DNA of 64,000 nucleotides from Anastatus disparis (GCA_017163975.1 JAFFSR010000396.1:248001-312000); one strand, 5' to 3'; shown: positions 12,238 to 25,670, numbered from the stretch's first letter. Translations and numbers: made by a program. The notes: generated from the letters alone by a model not told the origin.

Positions 12238-15083
12238 ATGTTGGACAGCGGTTCAGTTAACTCTTACATAGGTATGGAACTGGGATTAGAACTTAAAAAT
12301 AAATACATCCCTCAAAATACATATATGAACGTAGCAGATAGCAGTGCAGTTAATATTCAAGGTTTATTAAATGTAGGAATTGCCATAGATGGCGATAAAC
12401 ACACCCTTCCTTTTAGAATTTCCGAAGGTATCTTATATGAATGTTTATTGGAAATAGATTTTCAAAGATTATTTAAACTTAAAGTAGATTACGAATACGA
12501 TGAATGGTGGATTCCAAGAAATATTAAACATAAATTTTATCCACATGGAAATGACCCAGTCTTTTATCCCGCTCTAGTAAGTGTTGTTGAATGTTTAGCT
12601 AAAGCTACAGAAAATGAAAAGAAACAGGTGGATAATTTACTGAACTGTCTAATTCCGCCAACTCCAAGTGTTAGTGACGTACTTAGCTAAACACGCCATG
12701 GATGTGCAAGGGCGCGATCCGATTAGACAAATGCCTCGACGGTACGCACCTAATATGTTAAGGGTAGCTCAAGATGAAACCAATAGAATGCTAGCTAAAG
12801 GCATAATCGAACCCAGCGAAAGCCCATGGTCTAGTTGTCCAGTGATCGCCCCTAAAGCCAATGGTAAATACCGTTTTTGTATTGATTACCGACAAGTTAA
12901 TCAGGTCACAAAGAAGATAGCGTATCCAATGAGGAATATGGATGACATCCTCGATAAACTTCGTACAGCTCGCTATATTTCAAAATTAGACTTAAGTCAA
13001 GCTTACCACCAAATTCTGATGGAACCAAATAGTAAAGAAATCACGGCCTTCTCAGTGCCGACCAGAGGCTTATTTCAGTTCACTAGAATGCCATATGGGC
13101 TAACTAATGCATCATCAGCATTTTAAAAATTGATGGACTCACTTATAAAACCGCAATGGGAATCCCACGTCTTTAGCTATTTAGATGATATCATCATCGT
13201 CACAGCTACCTTTACAGAGCACTTGGACTGGTTAACCAAAGTGCTAACGGCACTGAAAGAGGCCAACTTACAAATTAACAGAGAAAAATCAGAATTTCGT
13301 TGCTCGGAAGTTAAATATTTGGGGTATGTCATAAATGAGTAAGGGCTAAAAGCAGACGACGATAAGATTCGACCAATTTTAAAATACCCAGCTCCAACAA
13401 ACCTTAAACAATTAAGATGGTTTTTAGGTATTGTTGGATGGTACGCTCGATTCATACCCGACCTGTCAAAGACAAAAATTCCACTGTCTTACCTAACGCA
13501 CAAAAATGTCCACTGGCAATGGCATGATGAACAACAACAAGCCTTCGAGAAACTTAAGCAAGCCCCGACTAAAGCTCCAGTTGTAGCACGACCTAATTTC
13601 AATCTTCTGTTTATACTACAAACAGATGCTAGTGATTATGCTGTAGCTGTACTGAGTGCTAATACAAGCAATAGATAAAGATGAACACCCAATTTATTAT
13701 GTTAAAAGATGCTACAGGTCGGCTAGCTCGATGGCATACGGCACTACAAGCATACAATATGAAAATAGTGCATAGAAAAGGAACACAAATGAAGGTACCA
13801 GATGCATTATCAAGAGCACAAGAAAATAATTTTATTGCAACTCTAGCACCTGTGACCATAGACGACCCGTAGTATAGGAAAGGGAAGGAAGAAGTAACAA
13901 TATTTCCTAAGAAGTACCCAAATTTTCGAATAGAAAATGATTTGCTGTATGCTCATCGACCTAATGAGTTAATTTATACCCTAATGCCTGACCTTGACTC
14001 TTGGAAATTGGTGCTCCCTGCAGCAGACAGAGAAAAACCACTCTATGACGCTCATAGCACCCCTCAAGCTGAACACCTTGGTATTTATAAAACCTTGTCA
14101 AACTTAGCTAAATACTATTATTGGCCTGGATATTTTTATGATACAAAGTGCTATGTTAAAGCCTGTCAGCAATGTCAAGCACACAAATGCGTAACTCAAC
14201 AACCCGCAGGCTTAATAAGGGAAAGATATATACAAGGACCATGGACAGTAATCGGTGCTGACGTTATGGTCCAAAACCAGCATCAAAGAATGGATTCAAA
14301 TACGTAGTAGTATTTGAAGATATATTTACTAGATATGTAGAGCTCAAAGCACTAAAAAGAGCTAACGGTAAAACCATGACTCAAGTTTTAGAAGATTTAA
14401 TAATACACCGATGGGGTTGTCCGCAAGTTATAGACACAGATAATGGAAAAGAATTCAATAATAAAATAATGGATGATAGATTATCTGAACATGATAAACA
14501 ACACCTCAATACACCCCCTTATCACGCTTAAGCCAACCCTGTAGAATGAGTAAATAGGAATTTAAAGCCAATGATTAATAGCTTTCTCGACGAAGATCAT
14601 AGGGGATGGGATAAGCACTTAAACGAATTCAGTTTTGCTTTAAATACTACGGTTCATTCTTCTCTAAAGGTATCATCAGTTTTCTTAAACCTAGGTCATA
14701 ACCCACCTCCAACTCTTCTTTATCGCAAAACCCTAGAGCAACCCTTACCAATAGAGGCAGGTGACTTAGAAACATGGTCAGATCGAATAAAATATTTATC
14801 TGCGCTACACGACCTTGTGCAAAGACACATCTTTAAAGCATTAACACGACAAGCAAAATACTATAATAAAAATCATAGAGACGTAAAATTCGAGCCTGGT
14901 GATCTAGTTAGCCGTCGCAACCACGTACAGTCTTCAGTGGAAGACAAATTTGCTGCCAAGTTAGCACCAATATATATTGGTCCTGCTAAAATTGTCGAAG
15001 CTTTCTCACCGGTCGTTTATCTGGTGGAAAACTTAGACAATAGGAGACAAACCAGGGTGTATGTCCACGACCTAAAAAGATAA
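12238..15083 (+). pseudogene. pol remnant of outer gypsy (protease, RT, RNase H fragment, integrase)
   Basis: The aspartic protease signature LDSGS lies at the start of the 12238-12690 block. Reverse transcriptase spans about 12668-13455 and keeps its catalytic YLDD (near 13180), but a stop at 13124-13126 and another near 13340 break it. RNase H keeps only its start (TDASDYA, near 13625) and its end (near 13710-13830); the middle is deleted. Integrase follows from 13942 with the HHCC zinc region (HLGIYKT...CQQCQ), the DNGKEF segment and a C-terminal GPAK motif, again with shifts near 14300 and stops near 14530-14550. The protein could not function. Layout and similarity match the intact pol at 26054-29620. 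Confidence 0.85.
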
Positions 15084-15101
15084 TACCACCTAGAAATAAA
15101 A

Positions 15102-16062
15102 ATGTTCATAACCATAATATTACAGAAAATGCAGCAAGCAAACAGTGAAGCAACGGCTCAAGTGAGAGGTAGAGGAAGAGCATGGGCCAGAGGCCGAGCT
15201 CTGAGCACATACCAGCAGCAAGTAAACCCAAGCGTGGCCGAGGAAGGCCCCGTAAGAGAACTAGCGATGGATAGAGAACGTGACCGAGGTGTAACTATTA
15301 GAGAAGAATATTTGGGAGAAAGACGACCAGGGCAAACATTACAACAACAAGGTCAAAACATCAGGTGCCCAGGCTATCGTGGTTGTACTCGAGGGAGACA
15401 CCACCTATGTGACAGTTTAAAAACATCAGGCCTACAACCATTAAGCACCTAGTCGCCCCCTCCCACCTTCCTCGCCACCAGCTGCGGTTAACACTCTTGA
15501 AAATCAAGACCAATCACTTAGCTTCACCCCTACAGCACTCTTACAGCACACTCTTCCTACACCTCCAGCTCCTAATCCATATTTCACTCCTAGACAAGTC
15601 ACAGTGCGTGACTTAGCCACCTTAAACCTAGACGAGATCCCTTGCCTCTCACAGAACGATGCACATAAAGTATATGTGGCTATATTTCCGTCACTATTAA
15701 ACGTGAATCCCACTAACTATCCTCCTATTACACATTACTATCCTTCTTTAGCTTTTATCCTCAACTCTCCTCCGGCAACCACTAACGCCCCTCCTACAGC
15801 ACAATCAATAAGTACATCCTCCAACGTTCAGCCATTAATGGCTATAGACATACCAAGGCCAGTAGCCAACAACGACCAGCCACGAAAGGGAATGCCAAGG
15901 TCCTCAAAATTAAAAAGTGCGGACCGACCAGGGTGCTGGAATTGTGGCCAGCTGGACAATGTGTCCAAAAAAAGGAGATTCTGTAGAGGTTGTGGAGAAC
16001 CTGTGGTAACACTTCCAACTTGCCCAAATTGTAAAGAAGAGTGGCGTAATACAGAAGTATAA
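15102..16062 (+). pseudogene. Extra ORF after pol with RG-rich and zinc-ribbon segments
   Basis: Two open blocks follow pol. The first (15102-15452) is Arg/Gly-rich (for example VRGRGRAWARGRA). The second is open from about 15455 and continues to 16062; it is Pro/Thr/Ser-rich and ends in paired CxxC motifs (CWNCG, CRGCG, CPNC), like a zinc ribbon. A shift near 15450 probably split one original ORF of about 300 residues. Basic RG plus zinc-ribbon composition suggests nucleic-acid binding, by inference only. Most gypsy elements have env or nothing here, and the young gypsy in this window lacks an equivalent. Confidence 0.5.
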
Positions 16063-16410
16063 ATATTAGAACCTCCTTATATATTAATATATACATATAT
16101 TGTATCAATAATAAAATATTGAATGTTAAACCTTCCTACAGCTTTAACAATCATAATCATTTCATATCATTCTATCATTCATATAAATGTAGTAAAGCAA
16201 AGAACAAAGTTTTTTTTATGATACTCTCTTTCGCATAAAACCTTATGATTTAACAAAAAACAAATGAAGAAGGAGATTACTAGCATTACCAGGAATAACT
16301 TGCTGGCAAGTCAATGGATCGGTGCTAAACATGTATTTTTTTTTCTCTTCTCTAACCATAACTTCGTTATTGAATTCCAAAAAAAAATTTTTTTTTCTTG
16401 TTTTCTAGTA
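16063..16410. other. Non-coding 3' region of outer gypsy
   Basis: AT-rich sequence with poly-T and poly-A runs between the extra ORF and the palindromic insertion. No gene or regulatory signal is evident. Confidence 0.5.
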
Positions 16411-17899
16411 AAGAGTACCCCCCGTTAAGATAGGTAAAATGCCCTCCCTCATATATTTCAAAACTAATATTTTTTCTTGTTTTTATAGTAATTAAGATTA
16501 AGTTTTGTTATATTTATAGTTTCCTAACACATACCCTAACCTCAATATAACCTAAAAATCACTTTTTTTATAAATTTTTTTTTTTATCTGGAAGGATGAA
16601 TGATATTAATCCCGCGAAAATCATATGACTAGGACTTAGCACTCTCTTTTACTGTGATTTTTTGCGAGTCCTAGAAAGCAGATTTTCTAACCTAAAAATA
16701 ACATTTAAATCATAAAATCTCCGTAACTTTGCTCAGGGAGGGGCTACAAGCAATTTTCTAGGCTTAAAATTTGTATTTTTAAAAAACAAAAACAATTTAT
16801 GATGACCGAAAATTCGATTCTGGCATGGCGCCATGGCGAAAAACTCGAAAAACCATTTTTTCATAGGTTTTCTGTCGGTTATTGGTCTCTAGCAACTCAC
16901 AAATCATTTTTAGAGAAAAAAACATAACTTCATTGGATTCTACGTGAAAAAATACATTGAAAATGTGCATGATTACTTTAGGAATACTTGGATGCTGTTA
17001 CAAAACAATTAAAAAAATAAAATAATTTTGAAATTATTACATATCTACTTTGCATCGTTGCTGCATTTTATGTTTTTATGACTTTGGTCATCTCTTTAGA
17101 GTCTTAAAGCTACTATTCAATGTATTCATAGGCAAATGACGTCCACTGTACGCGAAAAACAGAGACAAATACTAGACAGATAACTATAACTCCTATATAT
17201 ATATATATATATATATGGAATAACTTGCTATCCCTCGTATATACATAAGGAATGGCGAGTTGTTCTTAGGGAACGCAAATTATTTTTCTTATACATAGAT
17301 AAAAAACCAATGTTTATCTATTCCTGTAACTATTCTTTTTAGTGTTCTTTTTTAGCTTGTAAGAGACCTAACATGTTTTCTGTCCTCCATAAATCACGAA
17401 CTCGATAGATTTGAACAATTAAATGATTCCAATTAAGTTCCAAATTCAAAAATTAAAAGATCATTATCTCTTTAGAGTCATAAAGCTACTATTCGATGTA
17501 TTTACAGCTAAATTACGCCTATTGCACGCCAAAATAAGATTTTTAAACATAATTGAAGTAACGGTCGTATCATCTGTCTTTTTGTATTACAGTAGACTCT
17601 GGATACAAGAGAATCAACGGGCCTTCAGAAGAGGAATTTTCTTGAAAATTCTCTCATACAAAGAGTCCCCAACACGCTCGAGTCAAAAGTGATACCCACA
17701 CCTACTGTTTTGTTGTGTGAGTTGTATCCAACATGCGTGTATATTCTGTCTCTCTCACTTTCATAGTGGTGGGATAACGCAAATACTTAGGCTAACGCCC
17801 ATATTTAGGAGAAAGAGCTCGAAATCTCTTATATCGCAATCTCTTGTATCGAGAGATCACTGAATCATTAGAGAGACAAAGACGGAATAAGGTTTTAGT

Positions 17900-17939
<40 letters not shown>

Positions 17940-17978
17940 AATAGTGAGCTATTGCTAGGAACTCTAGGAGCTATTGCT

Positions 17979-18039
<61 letters not shown>

Positions 18040-18770
18040 AAGAATAGTGAGCTGTTGCTAGAAACAACGCGCTTGATTCTCATATATGTAGAAGCAATGT
18101 ATTGCTTATATCGGTTGCTACTCTATTTTTTTCGTATAATGGCCTGAAGACAAATCATAATTGTGGCAGTTCTAACAAAGAATATAAATGCTTACATAGA
18201 AGTGTACTTTCAGGCTCGAATTTATAGATCCAACACGATTGTTACTAAAACCTTATTCCGTCTTTGTCTCTCTAATGATTCAGTGATCTCTCGATACAAG
18301 AGATTGCGATATAAGAGATTTCGAGCTCTTTTTTCTAAATATGGGCGTGAGGCCCTCTTCTGAAGGCCCGTTGATTCTCTTGTATCCAGAGTCTACTGTA
18401 ATACAAAAAGACAGATGATACGACCGTTACTTCAGTTATGTTTAAAAATCTTATTTTAGCGTGCAATAGGCGTAATTTGGCTGTAAATACATCGAATAGT
18501 AGCTTTATGACTCTAAAGAGATGATGATCTTTTAATTTTTGAATTTGGAACCTAATTAGAATCATTTAATTGTTCAAATCTACCGAGTTCGTGATTTATG
18601 GAGGACAGAAAACATGTTGGGTCTCTTACAAGCTAAAAAAGAACACTAAAAAGAATAGTTACAGGAATAGATAAACATTGGTTTTTTATCTATGTATAAG
18701 AAAAATAATTTGCGTTTCCTAAGAACAACTCACTATTCCTTATGTATATACGAGGGATAGCAAGTTATTC

Positions 18771-18818
<48 letters not shown>

Positions 18819-19628
18819 TGTGGAATATATATATATGTACATATAGGAGTTAACGTTATCTGTCTAGTATTTGTCTCTGTTTTTCGGGTGTAGTGGACAT
18901 GATTTGCCTATGGATACATTGAATAGTAGCTTTGAGACTCTAAAGAGATGACCAAGGTCATAAAAACATAAAATGCAGCAACGACGCAAAGAAGCTATGT
19001 AATAATTTTAGAATTATTTTATTTTTTCAATTGTTTTGTAACAGCATCCAAGTATTCCTAAAGTAATCATGCACATTTTCAATGTATTTTTTCACGTAGA
19101 ATCCAATGAAGCTATGTTTTTTTCTCTAAAAATGATTTGTGAGTTGCTAGAGACCAATAACCGACAGAAAACCTATGAAAAAATGGTTTTTCGAGTTTTT
19201 CGCCATGGCGCCATGCCAGAATCGAATTTTTGGTCATCATAAATTGTATTTGTTTCTTAAAAATACAAATTTTAAGCCCAGAAAATTACTTGTAGCCCCT
19301 GCTAGAGCAAAGTTACGGAGATTGTATGATTTAAATGTTATTTTTAGGTTAGAAAAACTGCTTTCTAGGACTCGCAAAAAATCACAGTTGAAGAGAGTGC
19401 TAAGACCTAGTCATATGTTTTTCGCGGGATTAATATCATTCATCCTTCCAGATAAAAAAAAAATTTTATAAAAAAAGTGATTTTTAGGTTATGTTGAGGT
19501 TAGGGTATGTGTTAGGAAACTATAAATATAACAAAACCTAATCTTAATTACTATAAAAACAAGAAAAAATATTAGTTTTAAAATATATGAGGGAGGGCAT
19601 TTTACCTATCTTAACGGGGGGTACTCTT
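16411..19628. mobile_element. 3.2-kb near-perfect palindromic element with TA duplication
   Basis: The left arm (16411 to about 17904) and right arm (about 18238-19628) are inverted repeats of each other over 1.4-1.5 kb, around a ~330-bp centre of (AT)n tracts. The ends read AAGAGTACCCCCC and its complement, with TA outside both (16409-16410 and 19629-19630). The left arm has about 170 bp (17640-17810) missing from the right. There is no transposase: the open frames (e.g. 17423-17692 and its mirror 18335-18565) are the same sequence read in each arm. Tc1/mariner-like and foldback-type elements fit a TA duplication, but the family is not clear. Confidence 0.75.
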
Positions 19629-19639
19629 TACATTTTATT

Positions 19640-20299
19640 TCCTAATTTAACATGTATGTCTTAAGTGCATCAAGCGACCCAAGGTAAAGTTGAATATTTA
19701 CTTTCACTTTTATTTTAATTTGTAAACAAAATTTAATTCATTATATGTATGTATTTCTTATAAAATAAATATTTAAATACATTTTCTTGCGTTCTCATAA
19801 TCATGTATGAGAGAATATGTGTAAGTATGAAGGAGTAATTTTTTTTTTGTAAATATATTATTGTATTTTAACACTTGGGATAAGCCAGTCATATTAAAAA
19901 TATATATTAAACAATTTAGAATTGCGTTAACGTACAACATTACACTTAACACTACTCATAAAAGATCAAGCTGCAGCAATGATGACTTTAAGAAGCAGAT
20001 AACTAATTGAAAAACGAAACAACATAACAAACATCACTCTGTACAGCGAAAGATAGTAAACACTATCCAGAATAGTAGTCAGCCTAAGATAGATAGCATA
20101 GAAATTAGACAAAACATTTACACATACAGCGTTGATTTAATACAAGCATTAAGCTCGAGCATTGGCAAAAATTTTATTCAAAATTTTTTTTTCTTTCACA
20201 CTACAATAGTTATAACCTTTTTTTTTCCAATTACATTAAGCTTTCATAAATAAGATGCCGAAGTGTCTGAAATTATCTTCTCTTTGAAAATATAATTTC
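19640..20299. other. Non-coding 3' region of outer gypsy
   Basis: AT-rich sequence between the palindromic insertion and the polypurine tract. No ORF or repeat is evident. Confidence 0.5.
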
Positions 20300-20316
20300 A
20301 GTCTGGCAGGGGGGGA
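20300..20316 (+). other. Polypurine tract, outer gypsy
   Basis: The sequence GGCAGGGGGGGA immediately precedes the 3' LTR start (TGTAAC at 20317), the expected position of the plus-strand primer. It confirms the plus-strand orientation. Confidence 0.8.
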
Positions 20317-20614
20317 TGTAACAAGGCAACTAAGCTGCCTGTTACGAATTAGCATAACATAAAACATATTTATAATATAATTATTCATGGGGCCATGCTA
20401 AAGCTATATGCCTGCGTCATATAGCATCACCACACATACAACTTAGATATAAGCTAACGTTGCGAACTGTTAAGGCTCAAGGCAAAGGAACAGATCGACT
20501 TTAGATAGATTTGTGTAAGCCTGGCTACAACTGATACGCACTATAGAGAAACGCAAACCTTTTTATGTTAAGTCTGAATTGTCTATTCCTGGCGAGCACT
20601 CACAGGCTGTAGGA
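20317..20614 (+). repeat. 3' LTR of outer gypsy, first part
   Basis: Matches 5' LTR positions from 4863 onward. It is broken at 20614 by the hAT element; the 8-bp duplication CTGTAGGA occupies 20607-20614. The LTR resumes at 42522. Confidence 0.9.
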
Positions 20615-20639
20615 CAGGGTTGCGAAAAAAGTAATTAAA

Positions 20640-21240
20640 AATTATTTGAATCACGAATCATTTTTGAATTTGTAATTAAAGTTTTATTTAATTAACAATT
20701 CCTTTTAAATTAATAATTAAAAATATTTTAATTAACAAATCAAAATCTAATCGTGAATTGAAAAGGCTTTAATTAAAAAATCAAAAGGAATTCTTAATTA
20801 AATAAATTTCAATTAAGAAATCAAAATGTAATCGTGAATTAAAAGGGCTTAAATTACAAAATCAAAAGGAATTCTTAATTAAATAAATTTCAATTAAGAA
20901 ATCAAAATTTAATCGTGAATTGAAAGGGCTTTAATTCCAAAATCAAAAGGGATCCTTAATTAAATAAATTTCAATTAAGAAATCAAAATGTAATCGTGAA
21001 TTGAAAGGGCTTTAATTCCAAAATCAACAGGAATTCTTAATTAAATAAATTTCAATTAAGAAATCAAAATTTAATCGTGAATTGAAAGGGCTTTAATTCC
21101 AAAATCAAAAGGAATCCTTAATTAAATAAATTTCAATTCAGAAATCAAAATGTAATCGTGAATTGAAAGAGCGTCAGTTATGATTATGATTTGTGAATTC
21201 GAGGGCTTTAATTAAAAATTCCACAATTCCTTTTTAATTA
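20640..21240. repeat. ~80-bp subterminal tandem repeats, hAT left arm
   Basis: About six units near the left tip share aatcgtgaattgaaagggct, then caaaaggaattcttaatt and ttcaattaagaaatcaaaa. The same units occur inverted at 41880-42480. In hAT elements subterminal repeats commonly serve as transposase-binding sites; such a role here is inferred. Confidence 0.8.
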
Positions 21241-21254
21241 AACGTACTAAGGAA

Positions 21255-21935
21255 TTTTTATCATATATATGTATGTAGAAAAACATATGTGGACGCGCAC
21301 ATACATACGCACCTGGGCTTACATATATGCATCATTTCATGTCGACCCACATGCACACATACGGACAAGTTGATATATATATATACATGGTCCGTTTCAT
21401 GTCAACTTGCACCCGTTGACCCGTATATATTTTGGTTTATATATATGTATATACATACATACATACATACATGGAATATTTCATGTCGGTTAGCACGTGC
21501 TCATAAGTACAGGTTTTCTTTATATGTGGTACATTTCATGACAACACACACACACCCATTCGTGTACCCTTAGATTTATATATATGGGACATTTCATGTC
21601 GATTCGCATGCATGCACATGCACGTTAATAAACATAGAATTTTTCACGTCGATTCGAAGGCACACACAGTTTATATATATATGGGACATTTTATGTCTAT
21701 TCGCATGCATGCACACAGACTTCAATAAACATGGGATTTTTCACGTCAATTGGAACGCACGAACTTACAGGTTTAGATATATGGGGCATTTTATGCCAAT
21801 GCGCACGCACACACACACACACAGGATTATATATGGGACATTTCATGTCAACTCGTACATACTCATAATGACAGGCTTTTTTATATATGTGGGACATTTC
21901 ATGACAACACGCACACACCCATCCGAGTAACCTTA

Positions 21936-21970
<35 letters not shown>

Positions 21971-22057
21971 GACATTTCATGTCGATTCGCATGCATGCAC
22001 ACGCACGTTAATATACATAGGACTTTTCACGTCAATTCGAACGCACACACACAAGTT

Positions 22058-22094
<37 letters not shown>

Positions 22095-22178
22095 GACATT
22101 TCATGTTAATTCGCATGCATGCACACAAACTTTAATAAATATTGGATTTTTCAAGTCAATTGGAACACATACACATAC

Positions 22179-22222
<44 letters not shown>
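21255..22222. repeat. Inner tandem repeats of hAT left arm (GGGACATTTCATG units)
   Basis: Units containing atatggGACATTTCATGTC, then a gcatgcatgcacac-like block and (TA)n or (CA)n tracts recur about ten times. They resume at about 22850-23012 and again just after the nested gypsy at 36204-36270, because the G-rich block and the gypsy were inserted into the array. A mirrored array lies at 40860-41860. Confidence 0.75.
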
Positions 22223-22224
<2 letters not shown>

Positions 22225-22824
22225 TAGGGGGGGTAGCCCCCTGCTCGCCCTGCTCGCCAGCCCCCCAATTTGTATGTATAAGGCAGGACAAGAGGCATAC
22301 AAAAAAATGCCTTATCTCTGAGGCGTACCCTGAGGCATTGTAAGAGGAGGGGATGAGGAAACATTGAGGCGTCTCTAAGGCGATGTATAAGGCGGGACAA
22401 GAGGCATACAAAAAAAATGCCTCATCTCTAAGGCGTACCCTGAGGCGTTGTAAGAGGAGACGATGAGGAAGCACTGAGGCATCGGTAACTATTTTTACGT
22501 TGTTTTTGAAAATTTTAAAAAATATCACTCGCAAACTTGAGGCGTTTCGAGGAATTCCTAAGGCTTACCTGAGGGTTCTCTGAGGAGTCTTTGAGGAGAC
22601 CTATGAGGTAATATGAGGCAACAAACGTTGAGGCGATGTCGGAGGCGGGTCGAGGAGGGGGGAGGAGGCTGGGGGAGGCTGGGGAAGGAGGGGGGAGGCA
22701 TCTCACAGAGGCTGAAAAAAAACCTATATTTACGTTAAAAAAATTTAAAAATGTGAGGCTGGGGGAGGAGGGGGGAGGACGCAAGAATGCTATTTTTTGA
22801 GGCTTACGTCTATATAATATAGGA

Positions 22825-22825
<1 letters not shown>
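22222..22825. repeat. GGAGG-rich block with ~140-bp duplication
   Basis: This G-rich island stands out in AT-rich surroundings. A ~140-bp unit containing ggacaagaggcatacaaaaa and gcgtaccctgaggc occurs twice (about 22280-22370 and 22390-22490). Dense ggggaggaggctggggg runs follow at 22640-22770. It is inserted in the microsatellite portion of the hAT left arm and has no mirror in the right arm. G-quadruplex formation is likely. No coding evidence. Confidence 0.65.
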
Positions 22826-22859
<34 letters not shown>

Positions 22860-23016
22860 ATTTCATGCCAATGTGCACCCATACACACACAGGATTATAT
22901 ATATGCGACATTTCATGTCAACTCGTACGTATTCGTAATCACAGGCTTTTCTATATATGCGGGGCATTTCATGACAACACGCTCACACCCATCCTAGTAA
23001 CCTTAGGTTTATATAT

Positions 23017-25649
23017 TGCGATGTGAGAATTTAATTATATGAAAATTTCAATAAACAAGTTATCAAATAAATTAATATAATCTTGCCCGTCCCCGCATGC
23101 AAAGTTCGGCCTGTCGAAAAGAAAAAAAAATCTTTAATTTATTAAGAGCGCCAGACAGGCCACCGGCTTACTCGTCGGCAGCATGAATCTCGGGCTGTCT
23201 TGGCTGGGAGGTGGGCGACCTCTGGTGTCAAATTTTATTAGTTGAAGTTGGGAGAGGTATTACACAAAAAAAATTTTAATCTCACTGGTTCAATTTACAA
23301 CGCTTGAATTACTTTATTCAATGGAAGAAAAAAAAAACTATATATATATATCAGAAAGAAGAACAAAAAAAATAATTTTTAACTTAATTTCGCTCGGTCT
23401 ATCAACTTTAATTTAATCTAATTTTCTATCAAATCTGTTAAATCTACTGCTCGCGCACACTCATATCCCATACCTCCGGGTCAATGTAAAATTTATGTAA
23501 ATTTTATTTAACTCTTTTGCTAAATTTATAATTTAATAAAAAAAAATATATAAACTAATATAATATATTTGAAACAACTAGAATTTATAATCTGGTCGCC
23601 GTAAGCGACTTCGCTTTGCTCTTTCAACAATATGGCTGCCAAGAGCCCGCACACTTATTTCTCTCTCTCCCACACACTAATCCCACGCGTCTATCGATTC
23701 CAGTACCGGTCAAACAATAAAGAAAAAAATATATATAAAAATTTAATCACTATCTAATTATTCTTTTAAATTTCAATTTAATTTTAAATTAAATTTGTTT
23801 CACGGTCACCAAAATTATTAGACACGTGGTCGCAAATTTCACTCCCGCACTCTCGAAATTTAATCTATAAAAAAAATGAAAATTTCTAATTCTCTTATTT
23901 TCGATTCACAAATTTTACAGTGGTTATTAAATATCTTCGTTAACGCATACAATTCGAAAAGAAAAGAAAATCTAATTCACAAAATGGCCGCTAAGGCCCG
24001 CGTTATGTAATATGCCACGTTGTCCACCGATCTCAAGTTTATTTCTTCCCGGTCAATCAGAATAATTTAATGTCGAATTATTACTTCATGAATAAAAAAA
24101 AAATTTAATTGTACGGTCAACGAAATCGTTGAACAAGTGGTTTATTTAAACTTCGATTCTTTACTTTATCTTTTACAACTTAAAATTTCAATACAAATTT
24201 TCCGCACTCTTACGATGCTTCGCTACAAATAACTTTCGAAATTTTTCTAATTTACACGGTCACAATCACTTGAAAATTTAGGTTTTCGCACGCACTGAAT
24301 TTAATTTTCATCGGCGAGAGCCGTTAGTTTACAAAAGAACAATTAATAATTGTTGATTCGGACTACAGTCCACTCACCGTTGTAGAAATCCTGTTGACGA
24401 AGTTCTGGTCGGCGATGGCGACACAAAGCTGGTCAATGATGGCGGTGAGGGCCTTCGGTTGTACTTCTCTTCCTCTCTCTTTCTTTGCACAAGGCAACTG
24501 GTCGGCGCCGGCTGCGGAAACAGTTGGTTGACAGGTCAGGGTGGCGAAACTTCCTTCTGGAGTTTTGGCTGCTCACTGCTTCCTGGTCTATCCACTGCAA
24601 TTTCTACACAGCTATACGAACGCACGAAAATTTTTAAGTTACTTGTGAAGAACTGAGGTTTTCGAGTTAACTTCCGATGCGGCACGAGGACGGTAATCGA
24701 ATGAATTCTTTGATGCTCACTTCCTTCTTCTTCGGTCTATTTCTCCCTCTTCTTCATCATCTATCTCTTTTTAATTTTTAACTCCTCCAATAACAAATCA
24801 TTTGTCCGAATAATTGCTTTCTATTCGTGAAATTTGCCTTCCGGTCCTCGAACGCAAGTCTGCAACCTGCGCGCCACCTTTTCTATAGCAAATTTAATCT
24901 TATTTCTTCTTTTTAATCTTCTTTTTATCTACGTTCTCTTTTTATCTGTCTTTATTCATTAGAGAGAGAGAGAGAATCATTACAGGCATGGCTATCTATA
25001 CATATATATACACATATACATGTATATATATATATACGTATGCGTATATACAGGCTACTCAGTGCAGCTGTACTTACGCAAGAGCAAGAGTACTCTCCCT
25101 TCTCCATGCTCTCTCGGTCTCTTTTCATCATCTAGCTTCTCCCTCTTTCTTCACTGCGCGAGAAAGAGGCGCGCCATCACTCTTAATTCGCTCCCATCGA
25201 ATATAAATCTTTCCATCTCTTTCTTTCTTCTCTCTTGTGTTCCCTCTCTTTCTACATCTTCTTCGTCGTGCGCCACTCCTAGCGCACGCGCGGTCGTTGG
25301 TATGTAGTGGTAATAAAGATTCCCTACCTACGGTCTGCGTAAGCAGCACTAGCGCTCACACACATGGGCTTTGAGTGTGTAAGTAATGGCTGCCGTGCGC
25401 GTCTGCTAGTCGTGCTCTTCGTGTACCGGTAAACAACAAAAAAAAAAGTTCGTTCGATTAATTATTTATTCTTACTCAATATATTACGCCCGGGTCGGTG
25501 AGTAAGCCGGTGGTGTGTTGTAGTGCCCCTGGTGATTTACAAATTAATAATTGTTGTGACGTGTCGTGGAAACGTGTATGTGAGTTATACAACGTACAAA
25601 AAATTTTTAATTAACAAAAAAAATTTTTGTTGGGACGTACCACGTCACA
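23017..25649 (-). repeat. 3' LTR of young gypsy (2.63 kb)
   Basis: On the element's strand it begins TGTGACGTGG and ends CACATCGCA. Its match to 33570-36203 is nearly complete. Differences include the A-run near 23330, the CT/CA run near 23665 and the GA run near 24961. Small ORFs in it occur identically in both copies and have no recognisable domain. The LTR is long for gypsy elements. Confidence 0.93.
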
Positions 25650-25670
25650 AACACTCCCCCCCTAAGCTGG
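25650..25670 (-). other. Polypurine tract, young gypsy
   Basis: On the minus strand the sequence next to the 3' LTR is CTTAGGGGGGGGAGTGTT. The G run corresponds to 25656-25663. This position, directly upstream of the 3' LTR, is where plus-strand DNA synthesis is primed. Confidence 0.8.

Noticed and set aside
21289..22343. His/Thr/Tyr-rich frames on both strands
   Set aside because: They are translations of the CA/TA-rich arm repeats; mirrored versions exist at 41125-41855.
24459..25349. Short ORFs in the young gypsy LTR
   Set aside because: Identical copies occur in both LTRs (e.g. 24459 and 35013) and encode low-complexity peptides.
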